A DNA stretch of 64,000 nt. It comes from Anaerovorax odorimutans DSM 5092 (GTDB lineage Bacteria; Bacillota; Clostridia; Peptostreptococcales; Anaerovoracaceae). The stretch lies in NCBI RefSeq assembly GCF_000426305.1, contig NZ_AUFC01000016.1:1-64000 (forward strand), read 5' to 3'. How positions within the stretch are numbered: the first letter of the stretch is position 1; each line of letters starts with the position of its first letter. The notes beneath the pieces were generated by a model that made no database searches, was not told the DNA's origin, and was given only the letters and a program-made list of their open reading frames with translations. The position numbers and the translations under genes are program-made. This document shows, one piece after another, positions 8,907-16,719 of the stretch.

Positions 8907-9632
8907 GTGAATTTAACAACAAATTTAACTACAATTAATTATTCTTCCGGACGTAGCAGAAACAATATTAAGTATTTAGTATTTCATTACACGGCCAATA
9001 ATGGAGATACAGCAGCAGGAAATGCGAATTATTTTAAGTCAACATATCGCAGTGCTTCAGCACATTATTTTGTAGATAAAAATAATGTTGTACAGGTGGT
9101 AAATGATTCAGATACAGCCTGGCATTGTGGCGATAACCAGAAGTATACAAATGGCGGTGCTTCAATGAAAAATATTGTGACTAATTACAATAGTATTGGT
9201 ATTGAAATGTGTTCAGATAAAGTAAATGGGCAATATGTAATTACAGAGTCTACACAAGCTAATGCCATAGAATTAGGTAAAATATTAATGAATAAGTATG
9301 GTATACCTATCAGTAATGTGTTCAGGCATTACGATATAACAGGCAAAATATGCCCTGAGCCTTTTGTTGCAGATGAAAGTCAATGGATAAATTTTAAAGA
9401 ACGTCTAAAGGAGGATGAAATGACTCAAGATAAATTTAATGAAATGATGAATAACTATTTAGATGAATTAGCTTCACAACAGCCTTCTAGTTGGAGTAAA
9501 GAGCAGAGAATCTGGGCTGAAAATAATGGATTAATTACTGGTGATGAAAACGGTTGGAAACATTACAGAAGTTTCGTGACAAGAGAACAAGCGGCAATAT
9601 TATTTAAAAGATTATATGATCTAATAAAATAA
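8907..9632 (+). CDS. N-acetylmuramoyl-L-alanine amidase (phage endolysin)
   Basis: About 241 residues. GTG codons occur at 8904 and 8907; the second has better spacing to AAGGAGG (8893-8899). The N-terminal Amidase_2/PGRP domain has the zinc ligands His in FHYTA, His in VFRHYDITGK and Cys in ICPEP (about residues 28, 142 and 150 counted from 8904). A linker follows, then a C-terminal SLH-like cell-wall module (WSKEQRIWAENNGLITGDENG...FVTREQAAILFKRLY). It cleaves the amide bond between MurNAc and the stem peptide. It looks functional in an otherwise decayed prophage. Confidence 0.9.
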   Translation: MNLTTNLTTINYSSGRSRNNIKYLVFHYTANNGDTAAGNANYFKSTYRSASAHYFVDKNNVVQVVNDSDTAWHCGDNQKYTNGGASMKNIVTNYNSIGIEMCSDKVNGQYVITESTQANAIELGKILMNKYGIPISNVFRHYDITGKICPEPFVADESQWINFKERLKEDEMTQDKFNEMMNNYLDELASQQPSSWSKEQRIWAENNGLITGDENGWKHYRSFVTREQAAILFKRLYDLIK

Positions 9633-9654
9633 TATAATCAAAGGATAAAATATA

Positions 9655-10077
9655 ATGGGAATATTAGAAAATATTGCTACTTTCGCAGGATATATATCAG
9701 GCATTTTTGGATGTATATTAATATTTATAAAACCTTTTAGAAAATGGTTTTTAGAATTTATAAGGCATAAAATAAAGGAAACTGAACAAGAAAAAATGAT
9801 TTTAGAAATACATAATTCATTAGTAGAACATATCAAACAAGATGAAAAGACTCGTAAAGAATTAAAGATTATAAATGAATTACAAAATCAAGCTTTACTA
9901 GGCATATTAAGGAATAATATAACAAAAGTATATTATAAATATTTAGAATCAGATAGTATTCCAATCTATGAACGTGAGAATTTAATAAAACAACACAATA
10001 TATATAGTAATATTGGTGGTAATAGTTATATTGATACTATTTGCAAAGAGATGTTAAAAAAAGCAGCAAAGCAATAA
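9655..10077 (+). CDS. Phage lysis-region membrane/coiled-coil protein
   Basis: 140 residues with one N-terminal membrane segment (about 8-27) followed by a charged helical stretch (KIKETEQEKMILEIHNSLVEHIKQDEK). Proteins of this layout often end lysis cassettes in clostridial prophages. The family is not recognised; a spanin-like or holin-accessory role would be speculation. Confidence 0.45.
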   Translation: MGILENIATFAGYISGIFGCILIFIKPFRKWFLEFIRHKIKETEQEKMILEIHNSLVEHIKQDEKTRKELKIINELQNQALLGILRNNITKVYYKYLESDSIPIYERENLIKQHNIYSNIGGNSYIDTICKEMLKKAAKQ

Positions 10078-10138
10078 AAACTCAATGTGTAAACTACCTC
10101 TTTTTATTAAATATTTTAGACCTAGAAACTAATGAAAT

Positions 10139-10214
10139 CGTTGAAATTTCAATAAAAAACTATATTTTTTGCTTTTTTATATTCAAAATGCTAAAAAACG
10201 TTGAAATTTCAATA
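10139..10214. repeat. Two copies of a 16-bp palindrome-centred direct repeat
   Basis: CGTTGAAATTTCAATA occurs at 10139-10154 and 10199-10214, exactly 60 bp apart, each centred on the perfect palindrome TTGAAATTTCAA. A second pair, TTTTAGACCTA, lies at 10114-10124 and 10270-10280, so the copies are nested. They sit at the edge of the prophage and may be operators or recombination-site arms. Confidence 0.5.
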
Positions 10215-10382
10215 TAATTTAATAATTATTACCCCCTTCCCCATCATTTTAAGTACTTATTTGCTAAAATTTTAGACCTAAAATTAAAAATTTATTATTT
10301 TATATTATTTATAAACTTTTATCTTTATTTAAACAAACTATAACTTTTTACATATATAATCTGATGCTCTATTTTAATTTTC

Positions 10383-10697
10383 TTAAAAGACAATTTTATT
10401 TGGAGTTACTTTTGATACAGTCCCATCTTTATAATAGATTAAAATATCATTATCATCTACTTCAATGAACCTTACAAATAATTTTAATTTACCCATTGTA
10501 AAGTCTTTATCTAAAATATTACAATGTTGTGATATTATGTTTACAAGAAATTCTTCTTTCACTATTTGTGAATTGCATTTTGACTTTCCGTAATTTTTGC
10601 GAGTCTGACAGATATATTCGTATTGGTTATTATTATTTTTAAAATTATAATTCTTACCACAGCAAGAACATTTAATCATACCTTTAAAATAATTCAT
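10383..10697 (-). pseudogene. C-terminal remnant of a large serine recombinase
   Basis: 104 residues containing the recombinase zinc ribbon (IKCSCCGKNYNF...YICQTRKNYGKSKC) and the C-terminal beta strands (LFVRFIEVDDNDILIYYKDG). The catalytic resolvase domain and most of the recombinase domain are missing. A short ATG-GGG-GAG-TAA stretch lies immediately upstream. It is probably what remains of the prophage integrase. It is not a copy of the intact recombinase at 34127-35626. Confidence 0.65.
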
Positions 10698-10707
10698 TTA
10701 CTCCCCC

Positions 10708-10751
10708 ATAAATAAAAGATGATATACATTAATATATCATCTTTTATTTAT
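10708..10751 (-). terminator. Perfect 19-bp inverted repeat, ars operon terminator
   Basis: ATAAATAAAAGATGATATA (10708-10726) and its exact reverse complement (10733-10751) flank a 6-base loop. It lies 77 bases past the last gene of the minus-strand arsenic operon, the expected place for its terminator, although the T-run is built into the stem. Confidence 0.6.
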
Positions 10752-10827
10752 ACTGTAAAATATATTTATAATTTAAAAATATATCTTACGCTTACTTATA
10801 AAGAATCTTACATGATTTACTTTTTAA

Positions 10828-11151
10828 TCACTTTGAACAGCTGCAATCTATATTGCCGGCAATAATGTCTTGCCAGTCGCCTAACACATCATGTGTCCAG
10901 CAATCATCTGCTCCTGCTGCTTCTCTCATTGTAAGTGCAAATATATATGAAAGTTCCTCTACTGTGGCTCCTGCTTCTAATGCTCCTTTAAAATGCTTTA
11001 ACACGCATGGTTTTGATCTTCCTTTTATTGAAAGTGCAAAACATATAAATTGATAAGTTTTTTCATCAATCTTTCTTTTTTCTTCATACAATTTATCTAT
11101 TTCATCTAGTTTTTGAGTAAATTCCGGAAAAAATTCTTCTAACATCCTCAT
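10828..11151 (-). CDS. Carboxymuconolactone decarboxylase / AhpD-like protein
   Basis: 107 residues, all-helical AhpD-like fold. The active-site pattern CxxxH is present in GRSKPCVLKHFKGALEAGA (about residues 45-63); a second Cys (DDCW) and a C-terminal CSC follow. Such proteins act as small thiol peroxidase or adaptor partners. As the last gene of the arsenate-type operon it may accept electrons from the adjacent thioredoxin-like protein, but the substrate is not known. Confidence 0.75.
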   Translation of the reverse strand: MRMLEEFFPEFTQKLDEIDKLYEEKRKIDEKTYQFICFALSIKGRSKPCVLKHFKGALEAGATVEELSYIFALTMREAAGADDCWTHDVLGDWQDIIAGNIDCSCSK

Positions 11152-11164
11152 AACTGACTCCTTA

Positions 11165-11398
11165 TTATTTATTCAATAATTGTATTAACTCTTTCTCTGA
11201 TGGTACTTTTCCTACAATGGCAGGTTTACCATCCACAACAACTGCAGGTGTTAACATAACTCCATATTTTGCAATTTCTTTTATGTCTGTTACTTTTTCA
11301 ACATTGCCATCTATAGACAGATCGCTTATTACCTTTTTCACCAATTCTTCTGTCTGTTGGCATTTTTTACATCCACTTCCTAAAACCTTAATATCCAT
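11165..11398 (-). CDS. Small thioredoxin/glutaredoxin-like protein (CxxC)
   Basis: 77 residues. Redox motif GSGCKKCQQT at residues 7-16; cis-Pro region MLTPAVVVDGK. It matches the TM0996/MTH895 type of short redox proteins commonly encoded next to arsenic permeases. Likely job: reducing the arsenate reductase or the AhpD-like protein encoded beside it. Confidence 0.85.
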   Translation of the reverse strand: MDIKVLGSGCKKCQQTEELVKKVISDLSIDGNVEKVTDIKEIAKYGVMLTPAVVVDGKPAIVGKVPSEKELIQLLNK

Positions 11399-11516
11399 CT
11401 TTCTACTCCTCCTAAGCTTTAAGTTTAATTAAAATATAACTTTATAAAATAAAATATTTACATGGTCGAAAGTAAGTTTTATTATGCAATAAATATTTTT
11501 GATATAATTTCCCTCT

Positions 11517-11924
11517 TTACAAGCTTTTCCTTAACAGTCTCTCTCTCAAAGATTCAACTTTTTCCATAATTTCCATTATCACTTCAGTAAAAACTTCATC
11601 ACTTTGTCCTGTTGGATCATCTAGTCCCCAGTCTTCTGAGTAACTGCAAGGAATTGCAGGACAACTGACATTACATCCCATTGTTATTACAATATCAGGA
11701 TTAGGAATATCTTCTATCTTTTTAGAATATTGGAATTTATTCATATCAATGTTAAATAATTTTTTCATCATCCTTACTGCATCTTGATTTATCTCAGATT
11801 TAATTTCTGTTCCTGCTGAAAATGCTAAAATAACATCTTTTGCATACTCCCTTGCCAAAGCTTCTGCTATTTGTGATCTGCATGAATTATGCACACAAAT
11901 AAATGCAACTTTATATTTATTCAA
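11517..11924 (-). CDS. arsC: Arsenate reductase, LMW-phosphatase (thioredoxin-dependent) type
   Basis: 135 residues. The P-loop CVHNSCR (Cys10-X5-Arg16) opens the low-molecular-weight phosphatase fold. The distal cysteines in MGCNVSCPAIPC (about 80-90) and the Asp loop DWGLDDPTG follow, as in Bacillus-type ArsC. It reduces arsenate to arsenite through a relay of three cysteines regenerated by thioredoxin; a CxxC partner is encoded 118 bases downstream. It lies 25 bases after the permease gene, so reduction and export are genetically coupled. Confidence 0.9.
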   Translation of the reverse strand: MNKYKVAFICVHNSCRSQIAEALAREYAKDVILAFSAGTEIKSEINQDAVRMMKKLFNIDMNKFQYSKKIEDIPNPDIVITMGCNVSCPAIPCSYSEDWGLDDPTGQSDEVFTEVIMEIMEKVESLRERLLRKSL

Positions 11925-11949
11925 ATGTATTCTCTCCTATCTTAAAATT

Positions 11950-12966
11950 CTATACTAATAAAATACCCAAATAATTAAATGAAAAACCTATAATTAGTAT
12001 TCCTATGGAAACAATGCATACAAATATAACAAGCAGTTTCATTTTTACAACTTGCTTTAAAAGAATTAAAGAAGGAAGGGATAATGCTGTTACTGCCATC
12101 ATAAAGGATAATACGGTTCCAAGACCAACACCCTTCATCACCAATGCTTCTGCTATAGGAAGGGTTCCAAAAATATCTGCATACATTGGTATCCCCACAA
12201 AGACTGCTAACGGTACAGCATACCATTTATCTTGCCCCAAAATCATCTCTATTATATCTTGAGGTATCCAATTATGAATAATTGCTCCAATTCCTACTCC
12301 AATGAAAATATAAAGCCATACTCTTTTTACAATATCTTTTACTTGGTTTTTGCTGAAATCTCTTCTCTCTTTCTTCGTTAGAGTTTCTTCTTCACTTTCA
12401 ATTTGTCCTGCCCCGTAAACAAAAGATTCCACATATTTTTCTAAGGAAAGTTTTGTTATAATCGTTCCTCCTATAACTGCTAATATAATTCCAACGACAA
12501 CATATGCAATGGCAATCTTCCAATTGAAAATACTAGCCAAAAGCAGCACCGATGCCAAATCCACCAATGGAGATGAAATCAAAAACGAAAATGTAACCCC
12601 AATTGGAAGTCCTGCACCTGTGAATCCAATAAAAAGTGGAATACTGGAACACGAACAAAATGGTGTAACCGTTCCTAAAAGAGCCCCTACTATATTTCCC
12701 TTGATTCCTTTCATACTTCCTAATATTTTTCTTGCACGCTCCGGTGGGAAATAACTTTGAATATAGGATATTCCATATATTAAAACCATAAGCAAAATAA
12801 AAATTTTAATAGAATCATAAATGAAGAAATGAATACTTCCTCCAAGCCTCTCAGAAGTAGACAATCCAAATACATCTTCTACCAAAATTTTTACTAAATC
12901 TTTTAACCATTCCATCACTAATATTTGAGAATTGAACCACCCAAAAATATTTTCTATCATCTGCAT
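11950..12966 (-). CDS. Permease of the ArsP/DUF318 family
   Basis: 338 residues with about eight membrane segments in two repeats. The signature GTVTPFCSCSSIPLFIGF lies near residues 98-115 (Cys104 and Cys106), with the internal counterpart GIPMYADIFGTLPIAEAL near 250-270. A charged cytoplasmic loop (ESEEETLTKKERRDFSKN) separates the halves. Family members export organic or trivalent arsenicals. It is the first gene of the operon, with a good Shine-Dalgarno (AAAGGAG) and a strong promoter upstream. No arsR lies in the operon. Confidence 0.85.
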   Translation of the reverse strand: MQMIENIFGWFNSQILVMEWLKDLVKILVEDVFGLSTSERLGGSIHFFIYDSIKIFILLMVLIYGISYIQSYFPPERARKILGSMKGIKGNIVGALLGTVTPFCSCSSIPLFIGFTGAGLPIGVTFSFLISSPLVDLASVLLLASIFNWKIAIAYVVVGIILAVIGGTIITKLSLEKYVESFVYGAGQIESEEETLTKKERRDFSKNQVKDIVKRVWLYIFIGVGIGAIIHNWIPQDIIEMILGQDKWYAVPLAVFVGIPMYADIFGTLPIAEALVMKGVGLGTVLSFMMAVTALSLPSLILLKQVVKMKLLVIFVCIVSIGILIIGFSFNYLGILLV

Positions 12967-12990
12967 TTTATTAACTCCTTTATATATGTT

Positions 12991-13037
12991 ATATAGATGA
13001 TTTTCTATATAATAACACTCATATAGATGAATGTCAA
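12991..13037 (-). promoter_or_regulatory. Promoter and operator of the arsenic operon
   Basis: On the minus strand: -35 TTGACA (13037-13032), a 17-base spacer, -10 TATTAT (13014-13009). The decamer TCATCTATAT occurs in the spacer (13030-13021) and again just after the -10 (13000-12991), 30 bp apart. TCTATAT/ATATAGA inverted half-sites also bracket the -10. This matches repression by an ArsR/SmtB-type repressor encoded elsewhere. Confidence 0.75.
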
Positions 13038-13639
13038 TATATCTATTAAAATAAAAATTTAATTTTCTTATTTTTATAAAAATGAACTATATATTTTTCC
13101 TAATAGGGTTCTAATTTCTATTTTTTAACCTAATTAATAATAAAACTATACAGATTGTTACCTCAATTAAGCTATGTCTACTTATATATCTACGAATCTA
13201 TTATTATAATCTCCATAAATTTATGTTTACTACTATTAAAGTTTAATAATTTACTATCTTATCAGTGTATTTTTTAATATTTCGTCAATATCATGCATAC
13301 ATACTTAAATACTAAAAAACTGTCTCTATATATTTTACCTATACAGAAACAGTCTTATAATGGGTTTTTAACTCATATTGAATTATATCCGGTTATATTT
13401 AAGTTAAATATGCCAGTTATTAAGAACTATTGTTAATGAATGATTCAGTCACATTCAAACAAATAAAGCTCCTAATATTTCTCATATTACTATTTAGTAG
13501 TAATACTGAAATCATTTATAATTCATAAAGGCAAATTCAAACAATGAAAAAAATTTAACAGCAAATTAGTTAATTTTTATTGTATTCTTATGTAATTTTA
13601 TATAAAATATAGCTATATATGTAATTTATGTATAAAAAT
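13038..13639. other. AT-rich gene-free region between ars and agr loci
   Basis: About 600 bases without a supportable ORF. The only clear structure is the hairpin at 13316-13353. Confidence 0.5.
13316..13353 (-). terminator. Terminator-like hairpin, minus strand
   Basis: On the minus strand, ACTGTTTCTGTATA folds back on ATATAGAGACAGT and is followed by TTTTTT. No gene now precedes it on that strand, so it may be left over from a deleted gene. Confidence 0.45.
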
Positions 13640-13675
13640 TATGGCAACTTGTGCACGTATATGGCAACTTGTGCA
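13640..13675 (+). promoter_or_regulatory. LytTR-type direct repeats upstream of agrB
   Basis: The 16-mer TATGGCAACTTGTGCA is repeated perfectly at 13640-13655 and 13660-13675. The 20-bp period places both copies on the same helix face. AgrA/LytTR regulators bind pairs of short direct repeats of this spacing just upstream of the -35. A related sequence (GCAACTTGTTCA, minus strand) lies between agrA and agrC. Confidence 0.75.
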
Positions 13676-13682
13676 AAAAGTG

Positions 13683-13711
13683 TTTAAAAATTCAATTAAT
13701 TCTGTTATTAT
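13683..13711 (+). promoter_or_regulatory. agrBD promoter with weak -35
   Basis: The -10 TATTAT (13706-13711) stands 17 bases after a poor -35 (TTTAAA, 13683-13688), which begins 8 bases after the second LytTR repeat. A weak -35 next to activator repeats is the usual layout of an AgrA-activated, autoinducing promoter. Confidence 0.6.
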
Positions 13712-13749
13712 ATATGTAAAATAAATAGAAAATTTTACAAGGTGAGAAT

Positions 13750-14340
13750 ATGGGAAAAATATCGGATACAATTACAGAAAAAATTAAAAAAGAAACTAAT
13801 CTAAGTCATATAGATACTTTAAAGGTAAACTATGCTTTAGAAGCTATATTTAATGAATTAATAAAAATGATAATCTTATTCATATTTTATTATTTTTTAG
13901 GACAAGCCAAGTTATATATATTTTGTCTCCTTATTCTTCTTCCTGTACGTGTTAATTCCGGTGGCTTACATATGAAGACAAACATAACTTGTTTCATTTT
14001 CAGCTTTATGTTTTTTTTATTAGCCATAGTATTATTGCCTAAACTGAAAATTTCCTTAATGACATATATAGTACTGCTCGTTTTATCTGTAGTAATAATT
14101 TGGATTTTTTCTCCAATAGCAACGAGAAAACGTCCTATTGTATCAAAAGAAAAATACAAAAGGTGTAAAATGCTTGCTATATTAGGCAGCACAGTAATAG
14201 CCATCTTCTTATTATTACTGATAAAACATTCAACTTACTTTCAATGCGGAGTATGGGTTTTCGCTTTACAGGCACTCCAGCTTATGGTTGCCTATATAAA
14301 ACAAAAAAAAGAAAGGGGTCTTTCATATGAAAAAATTTAA
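13750..14340 (+). CDS. agrB: AgrB-like peptide-processing membrane protease
   Basis: 196 residues, five or six membrane segments. The catalytic pair is visible in VRVNSGGLHMKTNITC (His74 and Cys81), with the same 7-residue spacing as His77/Cys84 of staphylococcal AgrB. It removes the C-terminal tail of the AgrD propeptide and catalyses ring closure at the membrane. Ribosome-binding site AAGGTGA. The last 14 bases overlap agrD, indicating coupled translation. Confidence 0.9.
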   Translation: MGKISDTITEKIKKETNLSHIDTLKVNYALEAIFNELIKMIILFIFYYFLGQAKLYIFCLLILLPVRVNSGGLHMKTNITCFIFSFMFFLLAIVLLPKLKISLMTYIVLLVLSVVIIWIFSPIATRKRPIVSKEKYKRCKMLAILGSTVIAIFLLLLIKHSTYFQCGVWVFALQALQLMVAYIKQKKERGLSYEKI

Positions 14341-14464
14341 ATTTACTCATTTTATATTTTGTTCTCTGGCACTGATGCTTACAGCAGCTGCTGATATGAT
14401 AACTACTACTGCTACTTTCCACATGTGGTATGAGCCGGAATGCCCAGAGGAATTATGGAAATAG
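14327..14464 (+). CDS. agrD: AgrD-like autoinducer propeptide with Thr at the ring position
   Basis: 45 residues, starting inside the 3' end of agrB after AAAGGGG. An N-terminal amphipathic/hydrophobic leader (MKKFKFTHFIFCSLALMLTA) is followed by TTTATFHMW, then the acidic AgrD recognition tail YEPECPEELWK. Aligned on the EP.-.P.EL tail (compare HQPEEPKSL of clostridial AgrD), the residue that normally forms the thiolactone (Cys, sometimes Ser) is Thr (codon 14414-14416). The only Cys after the leader is in the tail. It could form an ester lactone, or the peptide may differ from the standard model. Its 3' end overlaps agrC tail-to-tail by 12 bases. Confidence 0.8.
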   Translation: MKKFKFTHFIFCSLALMLTAAADMITTTATFHMWYEPECPEELWK

Positions 14465-15709
14465 CACGGTGAAGATAATCATATTATCCTGCCTGCATAT
14501 ATCCAAATTACCATTATACTTACCAATTATAGTTTTTATATTAGAAAGCCCATACCCTCTTTGATTTCCCTTTGTGGAATACCCCAACTTGCTGAGTTTT
14601 ACAATAGAGGAATCTTCAAAATTTTCAGGTATAGTGTTTATCACTTCTATAATGCCTTTATTCATTTTCAAAAAAACTTTTCTTTCATTAGTATCAAGAC
14701 CAGCCACTGCTTCAAAAGCATTATTTATTAAATTCACAATAAGTTCCACTAAATCATAAGGGGATACCGGGTAATCGGGAAAAGGTTTTTCAATCATAGT
14801 TTCAAAATCAATCTGTTCTTTTTCTGCTTGTGTCTTTTTGCGATATAGCATTGCCGCTATCATACTGTCATCACAAATAATAGCATTATTCTCTTTCTGT
14901 TTTTTCTCATCTAGTATTCTTTCACCGTATTCTAAAATAGACTTGGATAAATTTTCTCCCTTTTTTATCTGAGCAAAACCCATCATTACATTTATCTGAT
15001 TTGCAAATTCATGCTGCCTACTGGAAAGTCTCTGCATCATCTCTTCTAAATATTCGCCATATTCCTGATATGCACTTATTTTTTCTTCTTGCTTTTTTCT
15101 GACACAGATACTAATTAGTAATATTACATTGGATACATAAATTATTATTACAAGAAAAAAAAGATTCCATTGCTGACCCCAGAACACTTCATCCAAATCA
15201 TCCCATAGGTGAAGTAAAATAAATATAGAAAAGAATACATTCAAAGAGATCCATACGATAATTTCTCTGTATTTTAAATAAAATTTTTGTACCTTTTTCG
15301 ATATTATTTCATTTTTCCCAGCAAAATAAAATATAGCAGAATATAAGAATAGCATAAAAAACAATAAATAATAATTACCTAAAATATTACCATAAAAGTG
15401 TCCGATTATAATAGTAGCTATAAACTCCACAAATATATTTATACTACATGAATTTATAATATCTAATAACAAAATATTAATTTTCCTTTTTGTCAAAAAA
15501 GATAATAATACTATATCCATGATCACAGAAAACATAAATTGAAATGGCATATGGATTCTGTCTGCTATTGTTGTCGCTAAAGCAGCAACAATAACATAAA
15601 TCGCGATCTTATAATATGGCATAGAATTTTCTTTATCTAACAGTCTGCGAATAAAATATAATGTAAAACTTTCAATTGCACTGGCACAAAAACAAATATA
15701 AATTGGCAT
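14453..15709 (-). CDS. agrC: AgrC-like peptide-sensing histidine kinase
   Basis: 418 residues: a six-to-seven-segment membrane sensor (about 1-203), a dimerisation helix with the phospho-acceptor in SSRQHEFANQ (His233), then a GHKL ATPase domain with N-box ELIVNLINNAFEAV and G-box RGYGLSNIK. The expected role is sensing the AgrD-derived peptide and phosphorylating the response regulator encoded upstream. It is transcribed toward agrBD and ends within agrD. Confidence 0.88.
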   Translation of the reverse strand: MPIYICFCASAIESFTLYFIRRLLDKENSMPYYKIAIYVIVAALATTIADRIHMPFQFMFSVIMDIVLLSFLTKRKINILLLDIINSCSINIFVEFIATIIIGHFYGNILGNYYLLFFMLFLYSAIFYFAGKNEIISKKVQKFYLKYREIIVWISLNVFFSIFILLHLWDDLDEVFWGQQWNLFFLVIIIYVSNVILLISICVRKKQEEKISAYQEYGEYLEEMMQRLSSRQHEFANQINVMMGFAQIKKGENLSKSILEYGERILDEKKQKENNAIICDDSMIAAMLYRKKTQAEKEQIDFETMIEKPFPDYPVSPYDLVELIVNLINNAFEAVAGLDTNERKVFLKMNKGIIEVINTIPENFEDSSIVKLSKLGYSTKGNQRGYGLSNIKTIIGKYNGNLDICRQDNMIIFTVLFP

Positions 15710-15747
15710 ATTTTTTACCCCCTACATATGATACGACTTGCAATCAT

Positions 15748-15759
15748 TGAACAAGTTGC
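15748..15759 (-). promoter_or_regulatory. Possible LytTR half-site before agrC
   Basis: GCAACTTGTTCA on the minus strand, in the 76-base gap between agrA and agrC, matches 11 of 12 positions of the core of the agrB repeats (GCAACTTGTGCA). A degenerate partner (TTGCAAGTCGT) follows. It could let AgrA also control agrC. Confidence 0.4.
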
Positions 15760-15785
15760 ATATTAATCCTAATAATAAGTATAAA

Positions 15786-16565
15786 CTAAAATTCCATTAT
15801 TTTTAAATATTGACTGCGAAATTCATCATAATAAGTTTCACTAATAGGACAATAACAATTTAGATTTCGGCTAAAATATGCATGCCATAATCTTCTGCCC
15901 ATATTTTTTATTATGGAAATATTATTTACATTCACAGCATATGATTTATGACAACGCAAAAAAGCATCACTATTTACATCTTTTATAAAAGTTTCCATAT
16001 TGGCTTTTAAATCTGTGAAAATAGTATGCTTTGTATGTAATGTTAATCTTCTTCCTTTGGTTTCTGCATATAATATATCATTAAAAATTATAAAACAAGT
16101 TTCCTCTTTTGTTTCAACTAAGACCATCTTATCTTTTATAGGAGCATTAGTACTTTTTCTTATATTTCTGCCAAAATTTTTGCTTTTTTGAAAACTTAAT
16201 TCCATAAGTAAAGGTTCGATCCTGTTTTTAAAGGTCTCTAAAGTATACGGTTTGTCTATATAATCGTAATGATGATATTTTCTATGAATATCTATTTGAT
16301 TAACACTGCATCCTGTTACAAACACAATATATGATAATATGTATTGTGGATTTTTTCTGATTTTTTCCGCCAGTTGAAAACCATTAATGCCCGGAAGCTC
16401 CACATCAATAAAAAATATATCTATTTTATGTTGATTCATTAAATAAAGTGCACCTTCTGCATTATATGCTTTAAGTATAACACAATTTTCCAATATGTTC
16501 TTAATTATATGACAGCAGTAATTTATCTCCTCCGAATTATCTTCAATAATTAAAATATTTAACAA
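15786..16565 (-). CDS. agrA: AgrA-like response regulator (REC + LytTR)
   Basis: I prefer the TTG start at 16565 (LLNILIIEDN), 6 bases after AGAGGG; a GTG at 16592 gives a 9-residue longer form without a ribosome-binding site. The receiver domain has acidic ILIIEDN, phospho-acceptor FFIDVELPG and conserved Lys in YIDKPY. The C-terminal LytTR DNA-binding domain follows (ILYAETKGRRLTLHT...FLRCHKSYAVNVNNI). It probably binds the repeats at 13640-13675 and closes the Agr feedback loop. Confidence 0.88.
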   Translation of the reverse strand: MLNILIIEDNSEEINYCCHIIKNILENCVILKAYNAEGALYLMNQHKIDIFFIDVELPGINGFQLAEKIRKNPQYILSYIVFVTGCSVNQIDIHRKYHHYDYIDKPYTLETFKNRIEPLLMELSFQKSKNFGRNIRKSTNAPIKDKMVLVETKEETCFIIFNDILYAETKGRRLTLHTKHTIFTDLKANMETFIKDVNSDAFLRCHKSYAVNVNNISIIKNMGRRLWHAYFSRNLNCYCPISETYYDEFRSQYLKIMEF

Positions 16566-16651
16566 TTTTTTCCCTCTATTTCTATAACGCACACATAATT
16601 ATAATTAACCCTATAAAATAGGATGCAGATTATGACAAAATGTTTCAAAAA

Positions 16652-16688
16652 TATAAAAAAAATGCTTAATATTTTAAAAAAGCATTTT
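16652..16688 (-). terminator. Terminator after the ECF sigma factor gene
   Basis: AAAATGCTT (16659-16667) pairs with AAGCATTTT (16680-16688). On the minus strand the stem runs directly into an eight-T tract (16661-16652 region), 30 bases past the sigma-factor stop. Confidence 0.75.
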
Positions 16689-16719
16689 CCAAAATCAATC
16701 TTTTTATTTATTTTTATAC

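Noticed and set aside
10383-10697. Truncated recombinase as a second copy of the intact serine recombinase
   Set aside because: Both have zinc ribbons, but the sequences around the cysteines differ clearly, so they come from different elements.
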